Source: Scenedesmus sp. ARA3 (Eukaryota > Chlorophyta > Chlorophyceae > Sphaeropleales > Scenedesmaceae). Taken from it: a stretch of 64,000 bases of DNA. The translations under genes were made by a program, and so were the position numbers. Shown here piece after piece: positions 36,953 to 50,300 of this stretch; position 1 is the stretch's first letter, and every line of letters begins with the position of its first letter. The stretch covers positions 22,129 through 86,128 of the forward strand of contig RWJK01001662.1 of NCBI GenBank assembly GCA_004335835.1, written 5' to 3'. A model generated the notes under the pieces. That model saw nothing but the letters and a program-made list of their open reading frames with translations, did no database searches and was not told the DNA's origin.

Positions 36953-39941
36953 ATGGCTTCGACAGGCGCTGCATATCAGCTCGCCCCCTTCAACAAGCAG
37001 TGCTTGCTGCTGCTGGCTCTGCTGTGCTTAGCTGTCCTGCAAGCAACCGCTGCAGACGATTTTCCTGATCCTATGTGCTCAGTGTCAGCCCAAACACCTC
37101 CTGCACTCTACAATACAAGAGGCAAGTAGCGCCCTTGCAGCAGGCAGAAGCTCGAGCAGCAGCACGTGTCAGCATGTGCTGCTGTGCAACGCCATGCAGT
37201 GCAGAGCTCATAGCCAGCTGGTTGTGCATACATGCTCATCCTGATTGCTCAGTCTTGGAACCTTGTCTGTGCAGGCCAGCTTGTGCCGCAGCCCCTGGCC
37301 AGGAGGGCCCAGCTGCCCGCGCAGCTGCCAGTTAACGCCACACTGCAGCGCGAGGGAGCCTCCTACAGCTGGCTGTACACACAGATCTTCAACCTGCTGG
37401 GGTGGGCGCCCTGCCCGCTGTCAACAACGCCAAGTGAGCTGGTGGCAAGCGCTGCAGCTGCGCACATGTATTATTGTGGATGCAGCGCCACCTGTTGCGG
37501 CAGCAGGCGCTTGTAGGCCATGCTGCTGGGCAGGCAGAGCTAAGTCAACACAGTCGACTTGTGGTCAATGCGCAATGAGCAGGTAGTTACTTCGATACAC
37601 TGCAGCAGGTGCTGAATGAGGCGGCTGGTTGGCTGGATGGATGGATGGATGGATGGTGGTCGGCAGGGCGCACTGGGGGCGGAGCCACATAAGAGCTCTG
37701 GTTACACATGTGACATGCGCCTTGCTGCTGCACCTTTTTTGCGCTGCAGAGCCGTACCAAGAGCCTGTTGGCTGGAAGCTGGAGGCAGTGCTCAACATCA
37801 CCTCACTGTACGGCAACAAATTCACACAGGTGCCAACAGCAGCAGTGCTGCGGCCTGCCAGCACTAACATATCACGGCAGCTGCTGGTACTCATCCGGGG
37901 CTCAGCATTTGCTGGCGAAGAAGACCGCATTGGTGAGCTGAACAGTAACATGGGCCAATACGCATGCTGCCTCCTTTGCTGCTACTGCTGCTGCTGCTGC
38001 AGTGTGGCGGGGCGGCTAACTGTACAGCAGCCGACGACTGTCTGAGTGACTGGACAGCGCGTGCTTTTGCATGCCAGGCAACAGCATCAAGCTTGAACCG
38101 CATCAAGAGCTTTCAAACAACAGCTGCGCATCCAGCACAGCCGCAGCAGCTGCTGCAACTGTGCATTGCCCAGTCGGCATGACGTATTTCACTCTTCGAT
38201 TGTGCAGCTCCCTTCTGGTCCTGCAGTACAGCTGTGCAGTGGCCTGTCTGCACATAGAGCTGACAAGGGATAGCCAACTGTACTCACCTTGCTGCCTTTG
38301 CAACTGCTGCTGCCGCTGCTGCTGCTGTTGCTGCTGCTGCAGACTATGATTACTCGCAGATCGCCGCCCCTGCATACGGTGACGGCCTCATTCACCGCGG
38401 CTACCGCAACGCATCAGATCACCTGTGGGGCAGTGACAGGGCAGGCCTGCAGGCAGTGCTGCGCAAGCTCATTGTGAACGCCACCGGTGGCCGCATCACC
38501 AGTGTGCTGTTTGCCGGGCACAGCATGGGGGGAGGCTTGGGCACACTGCTTGCTGCCAGGACAGAGGTGGGTGAGGTGGCAGCTGGCTAGTGCTTTGGGG
38601 AAAATGCAAGTTATGGATGTTGCACTCCATCACCAGCGGCAACAGCAGCAGCAGCGGCGGCGGCGGCGGCGGCAGTGTCAGCATCACAAACCAGCAGTCA
38701 TGTGTTTAGTATCCTGCACGCAAGTTCAGGCTGCTCAGTTCAGGCTGCTTGCCCTGTCCACCACTCTTTTCCCCGCAGAAGTATCTGGCAAAGGAGTGCA
38801 ACAGCACAGCCAACAGCACAGCCAACCCAGGAGCCTGCAAGTTCCTGCCTGCCTCGCTGCGAGCCAGGCCATTTGTGTCTCTGGTGGGCTTTGCAGCCGC
38901 CAATGCAGGCAATCCTGCCTTTGCTGCCAACTTCAACAGGAGGGTCAACGCGCGCCTAATGGACTTTGCATTTGACAGAGATACAAAGGTGGGCAACACC
39001 AGCAACGCAGCATATGCTGCATATCAAACAGCACCCAGCAGCTTGCGGGTGCAAAGCGAAAGGTTGGGGTTGTTGTTCCTGCATGTTTTTGAATCTGATT
39101 GTATGCTGGGCCCTGGTACTTGCTCACGTAGCAGGGCATTGTATGGGGGGCAGTTTAGTTGAAGCTTCAACTAACCGCCCCCATGGATCTGACCGCGACT
39201 TATGATGTTTGTCAGCAGCGTGCAATGCCATGCTGCTGAATTGCAGCTTCATGGGTACCTGCTTGCTGGACATCTTTGAAAACACAGCTGCGCTGCTGCA
39301 CGTTGATGCTGTTGCCTGCCAACTGGACTGGTGATGTCTCCACTGCTGTTACTGCTGTGGAGTTCCTCACAGCCAACTGAGTCCAAAATTTGGCTTCGCC
39401 GACATGTGCTGGCCTGTTGTCTCGCCGCCACGCGCTGCAACCACTGCTGCCTTTGTCTGCCCACTAAAAAGTTGTTGGTGTTGCTGCTCTCACTGCTGTG
39501 CAGTTCCTGACAGCCAACTTTGCTCCTCCAGGCTTGCCAGTGCCTGCCACACCTGTCAACTACACACGCGTGGGCGGTGTCATTCGCTTCACTGCTCAAG
39601 ACATGCCATTTCAAAGCTCCACATGGGCCAAAATTGGCAGCGGAGTAGAAAGCATCGACCCTACTGCAGCAACAGGAGCAGAAGCGTTCCAAGCGTGGGA
39701 AAACGCACAGCAGTACACAATCGCGCTAGGGTTGCCATATCCCCGTGGGGACGTGTACTCTGCTGGTGCCCACATCTGCAGCTACAGGTGCATGCTGAGC
39801 CAGTTTGTGGCCAATGCAACGGGCGATTGGTGCCTGCTGCATACTGGCAATGCTGCAGAGCTGGCTAAAGCCTCCTACTGTGGCAACTTCCCGCCTTACG
39901 CCATTGCAGCGGTGTTCCCCACTAAGCCAGCTTACCCCTAG
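36953..39941 (+). CDS. Secreted class-3-type lipase, copy A
   Basis: Triacylglycerol/ester hydrolase by family. Six exons, phases consistent, 460 residues: 36953-37121, 37275-37433, 37750-37932, 38343-38566, 38779-38988, 39504-39941. The N-terminus has a cleavable signal peptide (CLLLLALLCLAVLQATA, about residues 17-33). Exon 3 has LLVLIRGSA, exon 4 has IHRGY and the nucleophile elbow FAGHSMGGG with Ser at about 231, and exon 5 has SLVGFAAANAGNPAF. Exon 6 carries HICSYRCMLSQFVANATGDWCLLHTG, part of which likely positions the catalytic His. The strand-helix order around GHSMG is that of fungal-type lipase_3 proteins; cysteines and NxT/NxS sites fit secretion. The first donor is GC (AGAG/GCAAGT) where the paralogue has GT. 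A stop in the alternative read-through frame argues that this intron is removed. Confidence 0.86.
37628..37660. repeat. (ATGG)n microsatellite in a lipase A intron
   Basis: About six units of TGGA/ATGG before exon 3. Confidence 0.85.
39350..39385 (+). repeat. Copy of the lipase A exon 6 start
   Basis: GTGGAGTTCCTCACAGCCAACTGA resembles the acceptor and first codons of exon 39504-39941 (GTGCAGTTCCTGACAGCCAACT) but its acceptor is GAG and a stop follows, so it is a dead copy. Confidence 0.75.
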
Positions 39942-41912
39942 CAGCAAGTGGGGAGTAGGTGCAGCTACAGGCAGGATGGGAAGCTGATTTAGGTATTGCT
40001 GTGACCAGATTGTCAGTGATCAGGCTTGAAAATGATTTGATATGAGCATTGTGATGTGTTCGACTGGTGAACACCTTTCAAATTTGGCGCCACTTTTATG
40101 ATCTTTACTGTGCACATGCCGTTGACCATGACTTTAGTGATCTGTCATTGGTGCTCATTTTTGTGTTACACTGCGCCGTAGCTATATTATTGGTGCCAGC
40201 TGTCGAACACAGCTACATAATTAAGGCGCACACAGTGTGCAGTGAATCTTGGTGCGTCAGCTTTTTCTGTTTGTATGTAGATAAGAAGCCTGAAATGGCT
40301 TGCCGAAGATTGGCCAGTGCAGGTTGCTTTGGGTTTTCTGGGTCACATAATCATGCCTACTGATGAGAAGGGTTGTTTTTTAAACAGAAGGTCCAGGCAC
40401 AGGCGAATCTGCATGGCCAATGAGCAGTGCACCGCTCAACGTGGTGCGGCAGGCAATGCAAGCATGCTGCTTGCCAATGAGTGGCGGCAATTGCTGAGAG
40501 CTCTCCTGTGGCGGGTGATGGACATGGGTTGTGCTGTGGGAGCAATAGCTGCTGTGTTGCTGTTGGGGGCCGCTGCCAGCACTTTTACATGATGGCTGAG
40601 GAGGCATGGTTGCAGTTGCAGTATCCATGATTGCATTGATAGTGCACAGCTGCCGCTCCGCTGCCAAAAGAGCAGGGTGAGGGCCTGTGCTGGCTGCATT
40701 GCTGCAGTGCTTGCTGCACAGGCAACCAGCAGCTGCACGGGCTGTTGCTTGGATGTGCAGCAGCATCGCCTATGTAGCTGTTCTCGGCTTGACCTGAAGA
40801 CCTGCTGTATGCACAGTCGTGCGGCAGGCTTCAAAACTGAGTTGAAGCTGCCGTGCGAGTGCAAGATCATGACAATGATGCTATTTCAAAGTCTGTTTCT
40901 GGCTGTGCTGGCTGCATGTTGCTTGTAGCTGGCAGGTCCTTGTTGGGACAAGTTGAGGGTGGCCAGCAGGGCCTGCTAAAGTGCATTGCTGCATGCTCAT
41001 TGTGGAGTGCTGTCAGTGGCGGTGGCTGACATTTTCTTTTGCAGCATGTGGCTTGTTCGTTGAGCCTGCCGCGTGGCGGCAGCCATCGTGCGCAAGCCAT
41101 GCCATGTCCTGCATACTGGTGGACTCGATTGAGCAGCATCATGATCATGGCTTTGGGGCGAACTTCTCCCGTCATGAAGCCATGCATCATGCATAGTAGG
41201 AGCTGCTGCAGCGCGCACTTGTGCAGTCTGCAGTACCATGATGGTGATAGCTGTGTGGGCGGTGGTTACACCCAGTGTCGGTGGCACCCACACCGGAGCA
41301 CGGGATGGTGCCAGTGCTCAAAGGATTATTCAAGCATGAGCAGCAGCTGGGAGCTGCACTTGTAGCTGTGGTTGGTACAACCCTGCTGCAGAGGTTATGG
41401 CCGAGCAGCTGTGTAAGAAATGAAAGTTGAGGTGGCTGGCAGTGTGAACAGCACAGGCAGCTGGGCTGCTCTGCGGTTGCATGGAGTCTGCAATCATGCC
41501 AGGGCCCTGGCTTACACGTATTGTTGCGAATTGGTTTAGTTTTTCATAGAGATCATGTGGCATCCCATATAACGCGCATCATGTGCAAGAAGGACACGAG
41601 ATGCAACGCCAAGATAACAGTATCCTTGCCTTGTCAAACTGCCATGCCTGTCACCAGCCATAGGCCGGGCAGTACCCCGCTTCGAACGTCATGTGACTCA
41701 CCTCAGGGCAATGCCAAAACAGAATAAACTCATATGGTCGTACACGATTAGCTGCTGCCTGTTTCAACTACCGCTACGACCAGCAGTGCTCCGGCAAGCC
41801 CTTCGCTCTCACTACTTCCGGCACCCTGCTGCTAGCTGCAGAGCCAGTGCACGGCTGATTCCTCCGCTTGAATTTAGAACAATCACTATAACCTTCAGCT
41901 TCAAGCGCTGCA
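39942..41912. other. Spacer between the lipase paralogues
   Basis: About 2 kb with only short frames. The 3' half, near 41760-41830, resembles the region upstream of lipase A. I see no additional gene. Confidence 0.5.
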
Positions 41913-43229
41913 ATGGCAATCGCAGGCGCTGCAGCGCTGCTCGCAACCTTCAAACAGCAGTGCTTGCTGCTGCTGCTGGCTGTGCTGTGCTTGGCTCTCC
42001 TGCAAACAGATGCTGTGGACGTCCGACCTGATCCATTCTGCTCCACTCCAGAACAACCACCTCCGGCGCTCTACAACACCAGAGGTAAGCGCTACTCCTT
42101 CCAGCAAGCAGGCGGGAAGTTGAGCAGAAGCAGCGCCTGCATGAGCTGTTCAACGTCGTGCAGCACACAGCTGGCTGACTAGCCAGCACACAATGTGAGC
42201 TTAACTATTGTAATATGGTGCTTTTTCCTGCAGGCCAGCTTGTGCCGCAGCCCCTGGCCAGGAGGGCAAAGCTACCCGCGCAGCTGCCAGTCAACGCCAC
42301 ACTGCAGCGCGAGGGGGCCACCTACAGCTGGCTGTACACTCAGTTCTTCAACCTGCTGGGGTGGGCACCCTGCCCCCTGTCAACAACGCCAAGTGAGCCC
42401 AGTACAGTCAGCGCAGCGCTGCAGCTGCCAGCTGCCAGCAGCTGCAGGCACCTGTGGCGATGCAACACCGTTGCACGCAGAGCTATAGCTCATGTAACAG
42501 GCACGGCGTGCGCCTGCAGCCATGCTTCTATGAGCATCGTCATGTTGCTGAACAGTTGACAACGAGCTTGCTGTGCATTTTGCACCCGCAGAGCCGTACT
42601 CTGAACCAGCTGGTTGGAAGCTAGAAGCAGTGCTCAACACTGAGTGTATGCCTTGTGCTGTGCCTGTTGCGCTGCAGAGCCGTACCCAGAGCCTGTGGGC
42701 TGGAAGCTGGAGGTAGTGCTCAACATAACCTCCATGTACGGCAAGGAATTCACACAAGTGCCAACAGCAGCAGTGTTGCGGCCTAACACCACCAATGTAT
42801 CCAGGCAGCTGCTGGTGCTCATCCGCGGCTCAGCGTTTGACGAGAACCGCATCAGTGAGTGCAGCCGCAGCTGGACGGCGAGCACACCGTGTGCAGCAAA
42901 AGCAAATGCAGCAAACGGGTGAAATTTGGCGGTCGTCAGCCCGCTGTCACTTGCGGTGTGTCAACAACTTGTGGTGTGTCACTTGCGGTGTGTCACTTGT
43001 GGTGTGTCACATGCGGTGTGTCACTTGCGGTGTGTCACTTGTGGTGTGTCACTTGCGGTGTGTCACTTGTGGTGTGTCACTTGCGGTTTGTCATCAGCTC
43101 GCTGTCGCTTGCGGTGCAGCTGCGCAGCGAGCGGCCTGCACGCAGCTGCTGACAAGGGCCGGCAAGCCCTCCTCAGCCTTGGAGTATAGTAGCAGCCAGT
43201 CGACATGCTGCTGCTGATGATGATGATGC

Positions 43230-43289
<60 letters not shown>

Positions 43290-44811
43290 AGACTATGACT
43301 ACTCGCAGATCGCCGCCCCAGCGTATGGTGACGGCCTCATTCACCGCGGATACTACAAAGCATCTGAGCAGCTTTGGGGCGATGAGACAGCAGGCTTACA
43401 AGCGGTGCTGAAGAAGCTCATTGTGGATGCGACCAGTGGCCGCGTCACTAGTGTGCTGTTTGCCGGGCACAGCATGGGGGGAGGCTTGGGCACACTGCTG
43501 GCTGCCAGGACAGAGATGGGTGTGATGTGATGTGATGGCAGCTGACTGATGATGGATGGCTCAGGCCCTGGCCCGGGACGGTATGTGGTGGATGCCATGC
43601 TGCAAGCAGCGACAGCAGTAGCAGCAGCAGTGCCGATTGCATCAGCGGTCGCATAGGTGTCCACAGGGGATGCACCATTGGCGAGGATTGCGGCTGGTTG
43701 CTGTTGGCAGTGGCAGCAGCGCCCATCACGCATGCACCCTGGCAGCTGTTGTGTTTCCGGCATGCAAGAACTGAAGTGACTCATGTTTCTCATGTGACAC
43801 CCACTTGGCGCCTTCCTCACCTTTGCACTGCTTGCCCGCCTATCTCCCTGCGCGCCGCAGAAGTACCTGGCAAAGGAGTGCAACAGCACAACCAACCCAG
43901 GAGCGTGCAAGTTCCTGCCAGCCTCGCTGCGAGCCAAGCCCCTGGTGTCTCTGGTGGGCTTTGCCGCGTGCAATGCTGGCAATCCTGCCTTTGCTGCTGA
44001 CTTTAACAGGAGGGTCAACGCGCGCCTAATGGACTTTGAGTTTGACAGGGTCAGAAAGGTGAGGCGTGCCAGCATTGAAACACAATTCACGTGTGCATGT
44101 ACATGTATGCTGGCGTTCGCTGTGTGTAGTCTGTGTTGCCTGCAGCAGCGACAGGCGCTGGCTGGCAGTCATCGGCTGATACATTTCATGCAGCAGGTGT
44201 ACCTGATGCGTGTCTTCTCAAGTGCTCTGCGCGGCATACAGCAGTATGCTGCCAAATCTGGCCATCATCGGAACTACATGCTGGCTTGGAACCACTTGTT
44301 TCACTGCTACACTGCACCTTGCTGCCTGCTCCTGCGTATCTGCCTGACATGCTTTCCATCTGCTGTGCAGTTCCTCACTGCCTACAACACTACATCAGAC
44401 TGGCCAGCACCCGCCACCCCTGTCAACTACACTCGCGTGGGCGGCATTGTGCTGCTCCCTGCCAATGGTATGCCATTCCAAAGCTCTGTGTGGTCCACCA
44501 CTGGCAGCACAGTATCAAACCTCGACCCCACTGCACCCCAAGGGGCGCAAGCGTTCAAAGATTGGGATAATGCAAAGCAGTACAAGATAGCGTACTTTGG
44601 GCTGACATACGCCCGCGGGACGCTGTACTCTGCTGGTGCCCACATCTGCAGCTACAGGTGCATGCTGAGCCAGTTTGTGGCCAATGCAACGGGCGATTGG
44701 TGCCTGCTGCATACTGGCAATGCTGCAGAGCTGGCTAAGGCCTCCTACTGCGGCAACTTCCCGCCTAATGCCATTGCTGCTGTGTACCCCACCACACCAG
44801 CTTACCCCTAA
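41913..44811 (+). CDS. Secreted class-3-type lipase, copy B
   Basis: Tandem paralogue of copy A with the same six-exon structure: 41913-42084, 42234-42392, 42678-42854, 43292-43521, 43861-44058, 44371-44811; 458 residues. It has a signal peptide (CLLLLLAVLCLALLQTDA), LLVLIRGSA, FAGHSMGGG and the same HICSYRCMLSQFVANATGDW block, identical at the DNA level to copy A for about 100 bases from about 44633. The donor of exon 4 is altered: copy A has ACAGAG/GTGGGTG, while copy B reads ACAGAG ATGGGT/GTGATG. The nearest phase-preserving GT is six bases later, adding Met-Gly. Without that donor the gene would be broken, so RNA evidence decides between gene and early pseudogene. About 42591-42650 is a dead copy of the exon 3 start. 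Confidence 0.8.
42948..43095. repeat. 14-bp minisatellite in a lipase B intron
   Basis: About ten units of CACTTGCGGTGTGT, alternating C and T at the seventh base (TTGCGG/TTGTGG). Because 14 is not a multiple of 3, each unit shifts the reading frame, so it is not a coding repeat. Confidence 0.88.
43229..43291. repeat. (CTG)n run ending in the exon acceptor
   Basis: About 20 CTG triplets run up to GTAG at 43291, the acceptor of lipase B exon 4. The matching intron of copy A has only a short interrupted CTG tract at about 38308-38342. Confidence 0.85.
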
Positions 44812-47363
44812 AATGAGAGTTCTAGGCCCAGCAGTGCATACTGAGGAGGGCCATGAAGAGGCTGGTGGGGGTCTGTTTGAGGGTTTGTTACTGAACTTGA
44901 CAGAGATGAGATGTGCATGTGTTGTGACGTGTTGTGATATACAGTTTCCGCTGTGATCCATGGGGGGTGGCTACCCTGCAAGTGGAACGGGGCCTGCAAC
45001 ACTGCATTGAAGGCTCAGCAAAGAGTTGTACTGACATGGCAACATTGTGTGGTGCTGCGTTTGGCGACGGCTGCTGTGGTGGTTGAGCTTCACCTGGCGA
45101 ATGTGCATGATCAGCGCAACTGCACGCGCAATAATCGGGGGACACATTACGTCAGCAGTCGGACGTTTTCGGCAATGCAACATCTTGATGCACCTGGATG
45201 GAAACCTGGGCCTGCTGAGGGTGGCATATTGTCATACTAGACAGCTGCACACTCTGCGCTACAACCTACGTATGCATGATGTGATGTTTGCCATGTGTGC
45301 ATCATTACAAACACGGCGTGATTCTGGTGCTGTCCTGTGACCTGTTCTGAAATAGGGTGTAGGGTTTTCAGCTGCGGGATGGCAACATTGTGGGGTTGAG
45401 GCAATGCGTTGCGCCATGTGCCATGGCAGCCATGTCAAATGTGTTGTACAACTGCATGTTGCACCTGCTTCTTACATCTTCCGTGCACTCGCATGTGCGC
45501 CGGCTTGTTACATCTGCATGTTGCACCTGCATATTACTTCTGCATGATGCACCTGCATACCACATCTGCGCATCACATCTGCATGTCACATCCGCATGTG
45601 CGCCTGCCTGGCGTGCGCGGCAGCTGCATTGGACACCCTGCATCGCTGCATCGCATCAAAGAGGTACACATCGAATCGTGGGACGACCAAAGCTGTTACA
45701 TCAGCCTCACATGTGTGCTGCGTAGCACAACATCAGTTTGCTAGTTCAGGAAGCACTGCGGATGGGTGAGCCTCAACAGCAAGGCTGACGCATGTGCGCA
45801 CTGTTCCTTCTGCTGTTGCGGCTCGAGACATTGCCGCTAATATGCTGCTGGCCGGGCATCACACTGAGCTGCCAGCAAGGCGCAACGCGCCTGAGCTTGC
45901 CACTAAGCTTGCCCTTTTTTGGCGGCTTTGGCTAGGGCCAGGTTGCACAGACATGGCGTGCACCTCTTGCATGATAACGCACCTGGTGATGTGTATGGTG
46001 CACCTCGGTGGTCGGCACTAAAAAGTTGGGTTGCATTGCTCTGCTCGTTGGATGAGTCGCCGCAACATTGTCAGCCTGCGCCCGTAGAAACAGCAGAGCA
46101 TTCTGCTGTTTTACGACGTGTGTGTGTGTGTTGTGCATGTTGCCTTCTGGTGTGTCTGGTGTGTGAGCTGCGCGTCATGTTGCTGGCCTCACCTTGCCCT
46201 GTTTGATGGTCACGATTCATGTTGTTGTTTGCTGCAGACATGCACGGCTGCTGGCCCCTGACTCGCAAATGGCAGAGGCTCTTTTCAGGTCATCAGGCTT
46301 TGCAGGCTGCTAGAGCTGGTGTTGCTGCTCCTGCTGCTGGCTTTGGAGTTTCATAAAGACAGTCATTCAGCAGCTGTTGCAAGACCATTGGCTGGTTTTG
46401 CTAGCTGCGGCGATACTGGCCTGTGGTTGTGAGCAGCATGCTGCTGCATCATAATCATCGATGATACCATGGCACAGGCTGACATGACATACTCAAACAC
46501 TTTGGCAGCAGTGCATGTTGGTGATGTTGCCAAGTCTTGACATGTCATACAATGCTGGAGCACAGGGGTGTCCTCAACCGCCCCCTGCCTGTTACGTGTA
46601 GCGGGCGCTGTGACACTGAAGTTGCAGACGGAACTGCAAGGTGCTTGCATAAAGTGCTGCCTCCTTGGTACTCACGCAAGGGTTCCTCGCTTGCCAGCAC
46701 TTGGTAGTGTGGTGTAGCACAGCCTTCCCGCACATGGTGTGCCATGCATACTGCGCGCCGCATACCAGCTGTGCTTGTAAATGGGAAAATTGTGAGCTTC
46801 TTGCTTGGGCGGCTACGCTTTGATTTGGCGGCCACATGGCACGCCAGCATGCCGCTCTGACAAAAACACATTTCCAAGCGGCACTGTGCGCCGCGCCGTG
46901 TTGTTGGTCAGCGCTAGCGTGTGGTGTACAGCGTGCACTCAAGGCATATCAACATATTCAAGTGAATTTGTGCCTCACTGATACTGCATCAGTGTTGCAG
47001 GCAACGATGCCATGGGTTGCTCGTGAGCTGTGCATGCCCTAGGATCAGGCCTGCTGTGCCAGAACCCTAGCTAGCCTGGTGACTGCAGTCTGGTAGCAGT
47101 CTTCATCACCAGCCAACGCCAGGCAGCGATGTAATGCGTCATATTGCCGAATCAGCGATTTTGTCACGAGTCTGCTGTGTGCTGATCACAATCACTCACC
47201 AGCACTTGTTGAGCTGTTGTGCTTTCAAGCTGCTGCTACTGCTGCTGAGTAGTTTCAACGCCGCGTCGCTGCCTGTCCTACAAACCAAGCCGCCAGGTTG
47301 TTCGTGATGTAAACTGCAGTCAAAAGCTGCTGCGCCTGCAGCTTCCCTGAACAGTCAGCAGGC
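44812..47363. other. Spacer between lipase B and NELF-C/D
   Basis: About 45460-45610 is a degenerate repeat built on CATCTGCATGTNNCACCTGC. The rest shows short frames on both strands with no splice-consistent gene. A GTGTGTGTGTG run lies near 46120. Confidence 0.5.
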
Positions 47364-50300
47364 ATGGCGAACAATGACGCTGTGCTCGCGGAGCTCGAGG
47401 CTCAGCTGCGTGCTCCCGACAGCATCCTGGAGCCAGGAGTGCTCGATCTGCTCAAGGATTACCTCCGAGCAGGCGGCAAGCCGCAGGCAGCGATCGAGGA
47501 CTTGTCAGAAAACTACTGCGGTGTGTACTGCTGCAGCAGGCTGCACCTAGGAAGTTCGGCAGCTGCTGTTCATGCTCTCCCTGGTCAAATTGCAGACGTT
47601 GAATGCATATGAATGTTGTATGTATAGTAGGGCAGGTGCAGCAGCAGCTGTATGCCAGCAGCAGCACCAGCAGCAGGAGCGGGAGCCAGCAGCACCAAAG
47701 CACACCTGCTGCATGTCATGGTTGCCAAGTTGCTGCAAAACCAGAAAGCAGCAAGCAGAAGCTCAGCACCACAGCTGACTGCTGCGCTTTTCCGCTGCAC
47801 CACATCACCAGAAGCCGCAGAAATTGAAGAATGAGCCGGGGGGCAAGGTGCCACCTGGTGTTGGGCGGTACCTGGGCTGCTATCAGGGTACCCTCACTGC
47901 TGTTGGTGCTCGTTACTGTCACTGCCTGTGACGACACTGCTGCTGCTGCTGTGCCGCTGCCCTGCCTTCACCAGGCTATGCCCAGATGTGCAACGTCATG
48001 TGTGAATGGCTTGAGATAGCAGACGTGCGCACCAGCAGCAGCAAGCACGGCAGCAGCGGCGGTGCCCGGGCTGCAGCTGGGCCTTCCAGTGCAGCAGCTG
48101 CAGGTGGTGGCGGTGCTGCTGGCGATGCTGATGGTGGCGTGCCTGATGAGTTCACACTGCTGTCGGTGAGGCACATGCAGGCAGACAACACACAGAGAGG
48201 CATCTGCCTCTTTGCAAACTGTTTGAAGGCAGCAGCAGCAGCAGCAGCAGCAGCAGTGCCTGCTCGATTCGTTGAGGCCTGCTGGTCAGCGTCCTGCTGT
48301 GCTACTGCCCAGCCATTAGCAGGCACAGCTGCAGCCGCAGGCAGCTACTTTCAAGTGAAGTAGCAAGCGTTGATGTCATAACACATTTCAAACGCCTGCA
48401 GGAGCTGGCCAAGGAGCGCTTTGATGCTGCCAGGTGTCTTGGCGTGTTCAGGCACGGCCACCCAGCGTGGCTCAACATGCGATTTGTCACATTCTGTTGC
48501 AGTGTACAACTATGTTACAATACTTTTTTATGCCTGCAGGAGCTGGCCAAGGAGCGCTTTGATGCAGCCAGGTTCCTTGGCGTATTCAGGCGCGGCCACC
48601 CGGAATGGCTCAACGAGCTTATTGCTGACAGGCGGGGGCGGCAACTCATCTATGAGCTCAGCGCGGCGCACCGCAACAGCCTGCTGCTCAACTACGCCAT
48701 CCAGCGCATCCTCAAACAGGTGCGTGTGATGACTGAAGCTGAATTGAGGTTGTTGCTTTGTATGAACTTTGATGTGGGCTGCTGCTCAACTACGCCATCC
48801 AGTGCATCCTGAAGCAGGTGCAGCTGCTGTGTACGGGCTGGTTTTGGGAAGCATAAACAGTGCTGTGTCTTCATGTGGCCTGCGGCGCAGCCGGCTGGGG
48901 TCGACCGTCTATGTCAGGACGGTGTTGGAAAAACGCTTTTCAAGGCCGCGGGTCTGGTGCAACAGCAACGCTGCAGCCATCTCTTGCACTCACTCTGTAT
49001 GCACGCTTGCCGCTGCGTGCTTGTCGCTGCGTGCCACTTGCAGGCCATGAGGAGGAGGTGGCCCTTGTGGGAGGCTCCATGGCCAGCTGCTTCTGAAGTG
49101 TACCACAGGCTGCTGCCGCTGCACTTCACCTCTTCACACGCGATTGCTGTACACTCTGCTTTCAAACAATCTGCAGGGCCATGAGGAGGAGGTGGCCCTT
49201 GTTGGAGGCTCCCTTGCCAGCTACTTTGAGGTCTACCACAGGCTGCTGGCCACACGCTTAGCAGCAGCAGCACGCGCAACCACCTCAAAGCAGCTCGCGC
49301 AGATCGCCGCAGAGATTGCAGAGTCCTGCGTGGCAAGTCAGCACACCTACGTGCACGCGCAGCAGCTGCTGGCGGCTGCTGCGAGCTGGCCGGGCGGTGG
49401 TGTGTTTAGAAGGTTAGGGCAGGAGGTGGAGGCAGCAGCTGTGGCGCAGCATGGCGGCACAAAGGTGTACCAGCTGCAGGTGGGCATGGGGTGTCATGTA
49501 CACTGTTACTTTCTGTGTTACTTGAGGGTGTTGCATGTGGTTACATGCGTCAGGAGGTGGAGGCTGCTGCTGTGGCGCAGCATGGCCGTGCAAAGGTGTC
49601 CCAGCTGCAGGTGAACTGCATGGTGTAGCGTGCTGGCTGTGCATGTGTGGTGTTATTGGTAGTGAGCCAGGACTTGTTGCCCCTTTGTCTGCCGCTACAC
49701 TGCCGTGCTCCCGAGCTGCTTTGCGCTATGATTCTTCTGCCACTGCTTCTGCAGCCGCTGCTGGTGCCACTATCGGCCTCCCCAGAGGAGCGGCGAGCAG
49801 TGGGGCTGGTGTCAGAGGTGCTCACACGCACCGCACCCAGCTTGCCCGGTGGGTTTCTTGCAATTTGCATCTTCGGAGCATTTAGTAGTTGCTAGCGCAG
49901 TGATGCTTGGCCTGCTCGCTTGGGGCTGGTGTCGGAGGTGCTCACACGCACAGCACCAAGCCTGCCCGGTGAGTTTCTTGCATTTGAGAGCATTGATTAG
50001 TTGCTAGCGCAGGTGATGGCTTGGCCTGCTCAGCTGGGGCTGTGTCAGAAGTACTGACACGCACAGCACCCAGCCTGCCCGGTGCGTGCATGCATTACAT
50101 GAGCATTTAGGCGTTGTATTAGCGCAGCAGCGCTGTCCTTTCTCAGCTGTACAGGCTGGTGCCGGAGGTGCTCACACGCACAGCACCAAGCCTGCGCGGT
50201 GAGCTAACTGACGAGCTGTGAGCTGTTGCACAGGAAGCACAGGCATCATCAGCGCGCTTGCTCAATGCAGCACATGACATGTGGCACCAGCCCACCAGCT

